Source: Patescibacteria group bacterium (GTDB lineage: Bacteria; Patescibacteriota; Microgenomatia; UBA8517). Taken from it: DNA of 19,254 nt. The stretch spans positions 1-19,254 of the forward strand of contig JAHKAL010000053.1 in assembly GCA_018826545.1 (NCBI GenBank), written 5' to 3'. The notes beneath the pieces are model-generated. The model was not told the DNA's origin. It searched no databases and saw only the letters and a program-made list of their open reading frames with translations. Positions 1-7,658 of this stretch are shown here, one piece after another. The position numbers were made by a program, and so were the translations under genes. The stretch's first letter is position 1; every line of letters begins with the position of its first letter.

Positions 1-794
1 ATTCCCAAGGCCAGTATCCCAAATATACCCAAAAGGAATGTTTTGTAATAAAAGGATTTTTTAAACTTAATTCTTACGAGCCACAAAATAACAATGGCAA
101 AAAAAGTATAAAAGGAAGTTTGAGGATAACCAGCCAATAGCTGAAAAAATAAAGAAAAAGAAAATCCAAGACCATCTAAATATCTGGCTTTCTCTAAAAA
201 CCTATCTTCAAACAAAAGAATTAATGGAATAAAGGCCGATGTTAAAGTATGTCCATTCCACTGAGAAAATATCATATTAAAACCAGAGAAAGAAAACACA
301 AGACTTCCAAAAACTGAACCCAATTTGGACACTTTCCAATGCCTTAGTAGAAGATAAGTAAAAGTCGCTGCCAAAACATGCTGCAATATAATTTGAATAC
401 TCCAAGCGTTTACTTGATCAAACATAAAATAGACAAAATTTGTTAGCGAAAAAGAAGCAGCCTGTAAATTAGCAAAGAGTGGTGTACCAGTAAGAATAAA
501 AGGATTCCATAAGGGTAATTCTCCGGATTTTAAAAGATCGATTCCCAACATTTGTTCTGGAAAAATCAGAGACACAACATCTGTTGTCATTGGATTTTTT
601 ACAGGAACACCTGTAGGAAATCCCCATTTGTAGTCAAGCCATGGATAATATACCCCAACAATAAAATCTCCAGGTATTGGAACTTGTCCTTTTAAAAATA
701 CTTTCCAAAAGAAAATACAGACAACAAATATAATTAAAATAAATGGCCAAGTATTTTTAAATAATTTCAAGAAGTGTTTTTTCAAATTTCTCAT
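1..794 (-). CDS. YfhO-like polytopic membrane protein (partial, C-terminus off the left edge)
   Basis: An open minus-strand frame runs from an ATG at 792-794 to the window edge without a stop (264 codons visible), so only the N-terminal part is present. It starts with a basic stretch and a membrane segment (about residues 16-32), followed by an extracytoplasmic loop with GDF, YYPW and KNPMTTDV, then GELPLWNPF and further hydrophobic segments. The 'kkGelPlWNPf' block followed by a small-residue-rich helix is typical of the YfhO family, polytopic proteins linked to glycosylation of lipoteichoic acid or other surface polymers in Gram-positive bacteria. The start overlaps the 3' end of the GT4 gene by 38 nt; another in-frame ATG lies at 822-824. 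It is the last visible gene of the minus-strand glycan block. Family assignment is from pattern memory; the substrate is unknown. Confidence 0.8.
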   Translation of the reverse strand, partial: MRNLKKHFLKLFKNTWPFILIIFVVCIFFWKVFLKGQVPIPGDFIVGVYYPWLDYKWGFPTGVPVKNPMTTDVVSLIFPEQMLGIDLLKSGELPLWNPFILTGTPLFANLQAASFSLTNFVYFMFDQVNAWSIQIILQHVLAATFTYLLLRHWKVSKLGSVFGSLVFSFSGFNMIFSQWNGHTLTSAFIPLILLFEDRFLEKARYLDGLGFSFSLFFQLLAGYPQTSFYTFFAIVILWLVRIKFKKSFYYKTFLLGIFGILALG

Positions 795-1782
795 AGCTAA
801 AATTTTTGCTTTGGGCAATTGCATTTTTAGAAATATCGATATATAAATCTCTTTCTTTAATAAGTTTTTTTGTATATAACAACAATTCCTTTGTATTATT
901 CCAAAGAAAACCGTTTTTACTATTATTAATAATCTCTTTATGCCCTCCTGCGTTAAATACTAAAGGAATTGCACCGGCAGCCATTGCTTCTACAACCGAT
1001 ATTCCAAAATGTTCAACTTTTTCAGGTTCTTTCGTCTCGTCTATCTTATAACCCACTGCCGACCAAAATATTTTAGATTTTCCGTAAAGTTTTGAGATTT
1101 CAGTAAAACTTGTATTTTCATAAAACTCTATAGGTAAATCTTTTGATTTTTCTTTAAGTTTTTCTAAATAATCTCCTACTCCAATGTCAATTCCTCCTGC
1201 CAAAATTAGTTTCCAGTTTGTAATTCCCGAATCATATAAATTTTTAAAAGCATTAATTAAAATATCATGATTTTTTGCTTGCTTAAGTTGGGAAAATCTA
1301 CCGACAAAAATTATTTGATTTTGCTTTTTTAAAGGAACTATTTTTTCAACTAAAACAGGTGGGTAAATAACAATGCTATTCACTTTAAATTCTTGATCAA
1401 TAAATTTCTTGGTGAATTGTGAATTACATATGATTTTATTAATTCGGAAAAACTTCATTCTATTTATTAAAGTATTCGCATTTAAGTTAGTAAAAGGAAC
1501 TTGAAAATGAAGATAATTTTTTCTAGCCCTTAAGGTAGGAATACTTCCATCAGAAACCCAAAAACATAAATCATACCCGTCTCCTCTTTTAATACTGTCT
1601 ACAAAATTAATTCCAGTAAGATCAATTCCAAATCTTTCTTCGAGCTTTTTCTTTATTAAAGGATCTTTCCATTCAATAAAGACTTCATATCCATGGTTTT
1701 TTAAAACTGTTGCAACTGATAAAGAATATCTTTCTCCTCCGCCTAGAGTATCTAAATATGGATTATATATTGCTGCTTTCAT
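757..1782 (-). CDS. GT4-family glycosyltransferase (GT-B fold)
   Basis: Retaining nucleotide-sugar-dependent glycosyltransferase, expected at the cytoplasmic face, adding a sugar to a lipid-linked glycan. I place the start at ATG 1780-1782 (341 residues, MKAAIYNPYL), because this gives the usual GT4 N-terminus with the Rossmann strand and a GGGER motif at residues 14-18, and lies 7 nt after the preceding stop; the longer frame from 1845 would add 21 basic residues inside the upstream gene. Other marks are CNSQFTK (119-125), FVGRF (159-163), LAGG (184-187) and the donor-binding E-x7-E (E257 and E265 in EHFGISVVE). The GGGER loop and overall order resemble ALG11-type mannosyltransferases, but the sugar cannot be read from sequence. 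Its 3' end overlaps the YfhO-like gene. Confidence 0.9.
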   Translation of the reverse strand: MKAAIYNPYLDTLGGGERYSLSVATVLKNHGYEVFIEWKDPLIKKKLEERFGIDLTGINFVDSIKRGDGYDLCFWVSDGSIPTLRARKNYLHFQVPFTNLNANTLINRMKFFRINKIICNSQFTKKFIDQEFKVNSIVIYPPVLVEKIVPLKKQNQIIFVGRFSQLKQAKNHDILINAFKNLYDSGITNWKLILAGGIDIGVGDYLEKLKEKSKDLPIEFYENTSFTEISKLYGKSKIFWSAVGYKIDETKEPEKVEHFGISVVEAMAAGAIPLVFNAGGHKEIINNSKNGFLWNNTKELLLYTKKLIKERDLYIDISKNAIAQSKNFSYEKFEKTLLEII

Positions 1783-1789
1783 TTTAATT

Positions 1790-2575
1790 TTAAATATTTG
1801 TTTTTTTATCTTCCTGGATAACTTGCATTTCCCAAAGTTTTGCATAAGTAATCATTCTAGAATACATCTGATAAATAATTTCGATAATTCCAATTGGTCC
1901 ATCTAAAAAACCCAACTTCTTTATGCCTCTAAACCAAACTTCCCTAAAAGCAACTGAAAAAAATCTCCACCAAACCATTTTTGGGTGATTTGATTTAAAT
2001 AAAAGCTTCGCTTCAATTTCAGACCACTTATTAGTTTTTTCTACCATTTCTGAGATGGATCTATGCGATATATGAATCAAGGGATTAACTAATTTACCAA
2101 CTTCTCCTTTAACTCTGGGTTGTTCATGCAGCTCCCCTTCCCATTTAATTAAAGACTCCTTTTTCATAAGCCTTAGAACATAATCAGGCCACCACCCTCC
2201 ATGTTTTAATTCTTTACCTAAAAGAATATTTCTTCTTGGAATTGCATAAGCGGAAAATTTATTTGAACTTACTACCTCTTTTATTTCTTTTTTAAGTTTT
2301 TCGTCAATTCTTTCATCAGCATCAATATATAAAAGCCAATCTCCTTTTGCCTTTTCCGCTCCATAATTCCTCCTGAAAGAAAAGTCTTTATTGTCAATCT
2401 CGTATATTTTTGCTGTAAAAACCTTTGCTATCTCTAAAGTTTTATCCTCAGAGCCATCATCAACAATAATAATTTCATCAGCTATATCTTCCAAAGAGAT
2501 TAAACAATCTTTAATAAGATCTTGATTATCTCTTGTCAGAATAATTGCACTTATGAAAGTATTATTTTCTGTCAT
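1790..2575 (-). CDS. GT2 glycosyltransferase, WaaE/KdtX-like
   Basis: Inverting GT-A glycosyltransferase of 261 residues using a nucleotide sugar. Visible marks: N-terminal strand SAIILTRDN, VDDGSEDKT (38-46), the metal-binding DADERID (85-91) and GGWWPDYVLRLM (126-137), the last being characteristic of the WaaE/KdtX-like (LPS core beta-1,4-glucosyltransferase-like) branch of GT2. The C-terminal part (about 200-250) is amphipathic to hydrophobic and probably sits on the membrane. Its ATG overlaps the TGA of the upstream GT2 gene (ATGA, 2572-2575), which indicates translational coupling. It is a paralogue of the GT2 gene at 3501-4412: both share the RWWPDY/GGWWPDY block, a TNxxx helix and a C-terminal AKLW/IKLW. 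The exact acceptor and sugar are unknown; no LPS is implied by the family name. Confidence 0.9.
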   Translation of the reverse strand: MTENNTFISAIILTRDNQDLIKDCLISLEDIADEIIIVDDGSEDKTLEIAKVFTAKIYEIDNKDFSFRRNYGAEKAKGDWLLYIDADERIDEKLKKEIKEVVSSNKFSAYAIPRRNILLGKELKHGGWWPDYVLRLMKKESLIKWEGELHEQPRVKGEVGKLVNPLIHISHRSISEMVEKTNKWSEIEAKLLFKSNHPKMVWWRFFSVAFREVWFRGIKKLGFLDGPIGIIEIIYQMYSRMITYAKLWEMQVIQEDKKTNI

Positions 2576-3504
2576 TTTATTCTTGAACCTTTACCCAACC
2601 TATTAAGATAAAAATCAATTACACCTTTCTTTTGCCACTTTCTTCCGAGTATAAAAAGTCTAATGCTGTCTCTTATAAGAGCAAATTTAGTTCTTAATGG
2701 CATATACCTAAAACCGTAAACTAATCTATTTCTTGTTAAAAAATAATCATTTGTTTCTCCACCTGGACCACCAGCTGCAACAGATACCTTGTGCCACAAT
2801 TTAGTCTTTGATGTATAAATTACTTTCCATCCTGCCATTTTTGCTCTTTGAGAAAGATCAGCATCTTCCCAATATAAAAATAATTTATCATCTAAAAGCC
2901 CTATTTCCTTTAGAAGTTTTGAGTTTAATAAAACAAAAGCACCACTTGCATAATCAGTTTCTTCCTGTTTATCATATTGGCCTTTATCTATTTCATCTAC
3001 ACCTCTATGAGAGGAATAAACATTGTCTTTATCAATTATTCCACCTGCATACCAAATAACTTTTCCTAAATCTTCTTTTTTATATCTTTCTTTATGAAAC
3101 TCATACCCTTTGGCAAAATACATTTTTGGTGAGATTAAACCAATCTTTTTATCCTTCAGAACTTCATTTACAACAACCTTAACAATTTCTTTTGTAAAAT
3201 AGATATCGTTATTTAAAAGTATTATGTAATCTGCTTTTCTTTCTATTGCATCTATAATCCCCACATTGTTCCCACCTGCAAAACCTAAATTTTTTTCATT
3301 TCTAATAATCTTAAAGGGCATATTGGAAAGCTTGTAATCTTTTAATTTTTCGAAAGTTTCATCCTTTGAGGCATTATCAACGACCACTGTTTCAACATTC
3401 AATCCATCAACTTCTAATTTGGAAATACACTCTAACACTTCTAAAGTAAGATCAATTCCATTATAGGCAAGAACAATTAAGGATACTTTTGGTTTTTTGG
3501 TCAT
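2572..3504 (-). CDS. GT2 glycosyltransferase, rhamnosyltransferase (WbbL)-like
   Basis: GT-A fold transferase of 310 residues, COG1216 type. Motifs: AYNG (13-16), VDNASKDET (42-50), NLGFAGGNNVG (72-82), the metal-binding LNND (97-100), SGAFVLL (187-193) and the probable catalytic-base block YWEDADLSQRAKMAGWKV (211-228), followed by a WHKVSVAAGG turn (237-246). The NLGFAGGNN plus ED.DL.R set is the hallmark of WbbL/RfbN-like rhamnosyl and galactofuranosyl transferases that extend polysaccharide repeats. It overlaps both neighbours by 4 nt (ATGA at 2572-2575 and 3501-3504), so the three GT2 genes look translationally coupled. No dTDP-rhamnose pathway gene is in the window, so the rhamnose assignment is only by family. 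Confidence 0.9.
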   Translation of the reverse strand: MTKKPKVSLIVLAYNGIDLTLEVLECISKLEVDGLNVETVVVDNASKDETFEKLKDYKLSNMPFKIIRNEKNLGFAGGNNVGIIDAIERKADYIILLNNDIYFTKEIVKVVVNEVLKDKKIGLISPKMYFAKGYEFHKERYKKEDLGKVIWYAGGIIDKDNVYSSHRGVDEIDKGQYDKQEETDYASGAFVLLNSKLLKEIGLLDDKLFLYWEDADLSQRAKMAGWKVIYTSKTKLWHKVSVAAGGPGGETNDYFLTRNRLVYGFRYMPLRTKFALIRDSIRLFILGRKWQKKGVIDFYLNRLGKGSRIK

Positions 3505-4412
3505 TTTTTACTTTTGAGGAGCCTTTTTATTCTTTCAGGTAAAGTCTTGATAATTTTTCCTTTTTTAATATATGATTCTAAAAACCACCAGTGAAAGTCT
3601 TTTCCAGCTTTTTCAAATTCCCCAACTGATTCTTCTAAAGTAATTGCTTGATTTTGAAACTTTTCTTTCTGCCAAAGCTTTATGTATAAAATTATTTCTG
3701 AAAAAGATTGCAGTAAACAAAGAGCCAAACCATGCAAACCATCTTTATAACCTTCTCCTGAAAAATATCTTCCTAAAAATTCTTGCGTTGGTTTTGAGAT
3801 AAGATCCTTCCAAATAAACTTATAACCTTCTTTAATCAATAAATCAGCCTGAATAGAAGTATATCTATTCGTTCTCTCCAGATATTGTTCTATTGAAGAA
3901 TAATTATCATGAATTATTGCTAAATCTTCCTTTGCTTCCAAATCTGCTCCTGTTCCTTGAGTAATGGGAATTGAATGAATCTCATCACTCCATGAAACAG
4001 TATTTTTCTTGAAAAATCTAATATTATAATCAGGCCACCATCGAGAATATTTAATCCATTTATCAAAAATGATGTTTTTTCTGGGAATTCTAAAATAATC
4101 TGCTTTTGGATTATTAACAATATCTTTTAATTTCTTTATCAATTTTTGGGGTATTTCCTCATCTGCATCTAAAATTAATATCCAATCTTTTCTGGCTTTC
4201 GATATAGCAAAATTTCTTGCTGGCTCAACATAGCCAATATTTTTATGCAAATATACTTTTGCTCCGAACTTCTCAGCAATTTCTACTGTTTTATCAGAAG
4301 AATGCATATCTACAACCACTATCTCATCTGCCAAACCTTTTATTGAAGTAAGTGCTCTGGCAATATTTTTTTCTTCGTTTAATGTGTTTACAACGACAGA
4401 TATACTTCCCAC
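3501..4412 (-). CDS. GT2 glycosyltransferase, WaaE/KdtX-like paralogue
   Basis: GT-A transferase of 303 residues. It carries NTLNEEKNI (9-17), VDMHSSDKT (34-42), the metal-binding DADEEI (82-87) and RWWPDYNIRFF (124-134), the pattern of the WaaE/KdtX-like branch. The second motif is VDMHS instead of the VDDGS of its paralogue at 1790-2575, a form that is common in this branch. A 60-residue C-terminal extension compared with a minimal domain contains amphipathic helices (about 225-247) and a basic tail (RIKRLLKSKK) suited to membrane attachment. The start is GTG (4410-4412), 25 nt after the TAATAA double stop of the gene upstream; AGG three bases before the GTG is a weak ribosome-binding candidate. 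The 3' end overlaps the next gene by ATGA. Confidence 0.9.
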   Translation of the reverse strand: MGSISVVVNTLNEEKNIARALTSIKGLADEIVVVDMHSSDKTVEIAEKFGAKVYLHKNIGYVEPARNFAISKARKDWILILDADEEIPQKLIKKLKDIVNNPKADYFRIPRKNIIFDKWIKYSRWWPDYNIRFFKKNTVSWSDEIHSIPITQGTGADLEAKEDLAIIHDNYSSIEQYLERTNRYTSIQADLLIKEGYKFIWKDLISKPTQEFLGRYFSGEGYKDGLHGLALCLLQSFSEIILYIKLWQKEKFQNQAITLEESVGEFEKAGKDFHWWFLESYIKKGKIIKTLPERIKRLLKSKK

Positions 4413-4437
4413 AAACCTAATTGTAGCATTTTTGTTA

Positions 4438-6126
4438 TTATTCTTTCGAATCTAACAATCCATATATTCTCACTTGGTTATTGTTATATATTTCTTCAAA
4501 ACTCAAATCCGAAGGATTAATTTTAGTCATCTGATCGTCAGTAAAATATAAATAAGAAATATCATTATTTTTCAAAAAAAGAATACTGTCTTCTCTATTG
4601 TTACCATTAATAAAATCCAATACCTTTTCTTTCCTTTCTTTCCAATTGTAACCAGTAATCTCCAAGTTAACCTCATCTTCTAAAAATAATTGTTTTTTAG
4701 AAAATGCAGAAACATAGGCTGTTGATTCGTACAAATATAAAGATCTAGGCGGATTTGCTTCAGCCTCACTTGCTTTTATGGAATCATAAGGATAGGTTAA
4801 GACTATTCCATCCTTTTCTTTTGACAAAAACTCTAAAGCGTCAAGTTCCTCCAAAGAAAGTTTTGCAGGAGGTCTATTTGGTAAATAGTGAAAATATAGT
4901 GTTGAAAAAGTTGTGGGAATTGTTAATAGAACCACAAAAAAAGTAAAATATTTATCAAAATTTCTATTCCTTTCAAATATTTTTCCTATTTCTAAACCAG
5001 AATAAATGGCAAAAACAAAAAGTGAATAATAAAAAAATTGAATAGTATTCCAAGCAGTCCCTTTTTGTAAAAAAAACAAAGGGATTAATATTCCAAATAA
5101 AGACATTACAAATAAAATAATTTCAATATAACTATCTTTGTCTTTTTTAAATAAATCTTTTAAGTGAAGAAAACCAACTATTCTTGTACCAAAATTACCA
5201 ACAATAAATATTAAAAAAGCTAATGAATAAGAGATTAAAGCCTTAACAGTAAAACCTGTGTCTTTTGTTTGAACTAAAGCTAAGTACAATCTTTCCCAAT
5301 TAAATCTGTCCTTAAAACCAACCATTGTTTCTAAAAACCAAAAGGGTTTAAAAACAAATAAATTGCCTGACTTAAAATTAAAAGGTAAAAATATTAATAA
5401 AGATAAAATCAAAGAAAAAGAAAATACCTGGAATAACCGTAAATCTTTATTTTTAAAGTAATAAAAAATCCCCGCAATAAAAAGGGCCAACAAAACTAAC
5501 ACACCAGCATATGCTTTTATCTGAATTAGTATTCCAAAAAATAAAACAGTAAAAAGTAAATTTTTTGTCTTTTTACCATCAATGTATTTTTTTAAGTGTA
5601 TTAAACCTAAAATAATGAAAATTAGAGACAAACTAAAAGGTGGATTAATTAAAGTTGATATTGCCTGCTGAGACCAAAACATAGACTCTCCACCGAATTT
5701 ATTATTTCTAACAAATTCAACTAACCATCCAAAACTACCTGCAAAATATACAAAGAAGATAGTGAAAATTGCTTGTATTTTAGATTTTTTCCAATTAAAT
5801 ATAAATTTATAAATAAGAATCCCAATTAATAAAGCAGTAATGATGGGAAAAACCTGAAAATAAAGTACGGAAGTACTAATCGAGGTAATTTTGTTTATCA
5901 AAGCAATTATTAAATCAAAACCAAGGTGGTAATTTTTTAATGTTTCACCTGAAAAAACTGGATTTGAAAATTTTCCTTTAACTAAATTCTCAATCACTGC
6001 TAAATGCCATATTCCGTCATGGCCATTTGCACCCCAAAATCCCATACCAAATGGATATATAATCCCACTTTTTATCATGGTAAAAGCCCAGGTTAAAGAT
6101 CCTAAAATAATTACTAATATCTCCAT
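4438..6126 (-). CDS. Large polytopic GT-C-like membrane protein of unclear family
   Basis: A 562-residue protein with about ten or more hydrophobic segments up to about residue 420 and a soluble C-terminal domain of about 140 residues. Just after the first membrane segment is a loop with the charged block GHDGIWHLA (H36, D37, H41) and a later YHLGFDLI (66-73); an acidic residue in the first external loop is where GT-C glycosyltransferases hold their catalytic base, so a lipid-phosphate-sugar-dependent transferase is a reasonable inference. The tail contains LTYPYDS, STAYVSAFS, a K-Q-L-F-LEDE stretch and ITGYNWKERK and looks extracytoplasmic. Its ATG directly follows the TAA of the flippase gene (TAAATG), which implies coupled translation. 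It could instead be a polymerase or ligase of the pathway; no Wzy or WaaL signature could be confirmed. Confidence 0.7.
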   Translation of the reverse strand: MEILVIILGSLTWAFTMIKSGIIYPFGMGFWGANGHDGIWHLAVIENLVKGKFSNPVFSGETLKNYHLGFDLIIALINKITSISTSVLYFQVFPIITALLIGILIYKFIFNWKKSKIQAIFTIFFVYFAGSFGWLVEFVRNNKFGGESMFWSQQAISTLINPPFSLSLIFIILGLIHLKKYIDGKKTKNLLFTVLFFGILIQIKAYAGVLVLLALFIAGIFYYFKNKDLRLFQVFSFSLILSLLIFLPFNFKSGNLFVFKPFWFLETMVGFKDRFNWERLYLALVQTKDTGFTVKALISYSLAFLIFIVGNFGTRIVGFLHLKDLFKKDKDSYIEIILFVMSLFGILIPLFFLQKGTAWNTIQFFYYSLFVFAIYSGLEIGKIFERNRNFDKYFTFFVVLLTIPTTFSTLYFHYLPNRPPAKLSLEELDALEFLSKEKDGIVLTYPYDSIKASEAEANPPRSLYLYESTAYVSAFSKKQLFLEDEVNLEITGYNWKERKEKVLDFINGNNREDSILFLKNNDISYLYFTDDQMTKINPSDLSFEEIYNNNQVRIYGLLDSKE

Positions 6127-7617
6127 TTAATTATCTTTTCCCAAAAGAGTTGATACGCTTTTTTTAATGTCAGTAACTAAAGACTGACCAATTAAAACAA
6201 AGCTTAGGCTTAAATATATTACAATTCCAATAACGATTAATATAATTACAGACTTCATATTTTGCGGCAAATAACCTCTTAGTAAATATAGTAAAATTCC
6301 CATAACAATAGCAGAGAGAGCAGGTTTAAAAGCTGAGTCAATTAAAGAAAACCTCACATATTGTCTGGCAATAAATATAGCAATTATTGAAGAAAAACCA
6401 ACTACAGAATAACCAAAGGCTGCCCCATTTACACCATACTTTATTGCCAAAATTGGGACCAAAACCCATGTAAGTACAGTCCACATAATCATAAGTTTAA
6501 ATGTTACTTTAATTTTTCCAATTGAATTTAAAAGGTTGGTAAGCTGTGTTGTTGTGGCAGCAAAGAAAGTATTTATTCCAATGAAAGTTAGAGGAATAAC
6601 TGCTGGAAGCCATTTTTCATATCTCGGAATTACTCTAACCAATATTGGTGCAACAATCAAAAGTCCGATTAATGTGGGAAAGACTAAAAAGCAAATAAAA
6701 AATATTGAACGAGTTAAACTGTGTTTCAAATCTTGCTTCTTATCCTGCATTCTGGCAAATGCTGGGAATGTAACTTTAACAATGTGATCCATAAAAAACC
6801 TCAAAGGTGCATAACCCCATCTTTGAGCCCAACCAAGGAAACCCATACCTGATGCTCCCAATATTGTTCCTAAAAAGGCAATCATTGCATCATCTTTCAA
6901 TACCGCTAAAAGCGTATTTGCTTGATAAGGAAGACCGTATGAAAGAAGTTTTTTGAAAGATTTTTTAGAAAAATATAATCCAGGCATCCAAGGCTTATAA
7001 AGATATATCAATACCAAACCGACAAAACCTCTTATTAAAACTGCATATGTAAAACTCCTCAAACCTAATCCCTTCCATGCAAAAAAAACTGCCACAAGGC
7101 TATAAACCAAAGTCTCAATCACTTGTGGAATAACTAGTTTAGAAAATTCAAGTTCCCTCTCCAAAAGAACTGAAGGAATAGTTTTTAAAGATGAAAAAAC
7201 TAAAGAAATTCCCAAAGCATATAATAGATATTTCCCCTCCATTGAAAGCCCGTATATTCTTTGAAATATTGGCATTCCAATAAACATTCCTATCAATATT
7301 AAAAGAACCAATAACTGCTGAATTGTAAAAGTAGTTTTCAAATCTTCATCATTCGGCTTTTCTTTCTTTTGAATCAATGAAGCTGCCAATCCAATATCTG
7401 AAAAGTAAGCAAAAAAGTTTACTATTGCAGAAACAATCCAAAATACTCCAAATTGAGAGGGATCCAAGAATACAGTTAAAAGTCCAGTGGCAAAAAGAGA
7501 AATTGCACTTAAAACAAAGGTTCTTCCAGTTAGAAGCACAATTCCTTTCACAGAGCGACTTTTAACCACATCAATCGTGATTTCTTCTGTAACCTCGCTA
7601 TCTATTAGGTTTGACAC
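6127..7617 (-). CDS. Wzx-like flippase (MOP superfamily, polysaccharide transporter)
   Basis: Integral membrane protein of 496 residues with 12-14 predicted helices and the standard length of the polysaccharide-transport (RfbX/Wzx, TuaB-like) branch of the MOP superfamily. After a cytoplasmic acidic N-terminus, residues 27-110 contain the recognisable LDPSQFGVFWIVSAIVNFFA and SDIGLAASLIQ blocks; ERELEF (about 172-178) and LSYGLPYQANTLL (about 224-237) are also typical of this branch. It would translocate lipid-linked oligosaccharide made by the GT2/GT4 enzymes of the block. The start is GTG at 7615-7617, directly preceded by an AAAGG-like run that is too close for a normal ribosome-binding site, so the start is less certain than the gene. 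It lies 41 nt downstream of the PTPS-related gene and abuts the next gene (TAAATG). Confidence 0.92.
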   Translation of the reverse strand: MSNLIDSEVTEEITIDVVKSRSVKGIVLLTGRTFVLSAISLFATGLLTVFLDPSQFGVFWIVSAIVNFFAYFSDIGLAASLIQKKEKPNDEDLKTTFTIQQLLVLLILIGMFIGMPIFQRIYGLSMEGKYLLYALGISLVFSSLKTIPSVLLERELEFSKLVIPQVIETLVYSLVAVFFAWKGLGLRSFTYAVLIRGFVGLVLIYLYKPWMPGLYFSKKSFKKLLSYGLPYQANTLLAVLKDDAMIAFLGTILGASGMGFLGWAQRWGYAPLRFFMDHIVKVTFPAFARMQDKKQDLKHSLTRSIFFICFLVFPTLIGLLIVAPILVRVIPRYEKWLPAVIPLTFIGINTFFAATTTQLTNLLNSIGKIKVTFKLMIMWTVLTWVLVPILAIKYGVNGAAFGYSVVGFSSIIAIFIARQYVRFSLIDSAFKPALSAIVMGILLYLLRGYLPQNMKSVIILIVIGIVIYLSLSFVLIGQSLVTDIKKSVSTLLGKDN

Positions 7618-7658
7618 CTTTAAATTGTAGCACGAGATAATTTAATTTTTTCTCTTGG

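Noticed and set aside
806..1051. Small plus-strand open frames lying opposite the minus-strand genes (for example 806-1051, 2808-3059, 6536-6787, 10412-10669)
   Set aside because: They are antisense shadows of well-supported conserved genes, with no family signature, no ribosome-binding site and low-complexity composition.
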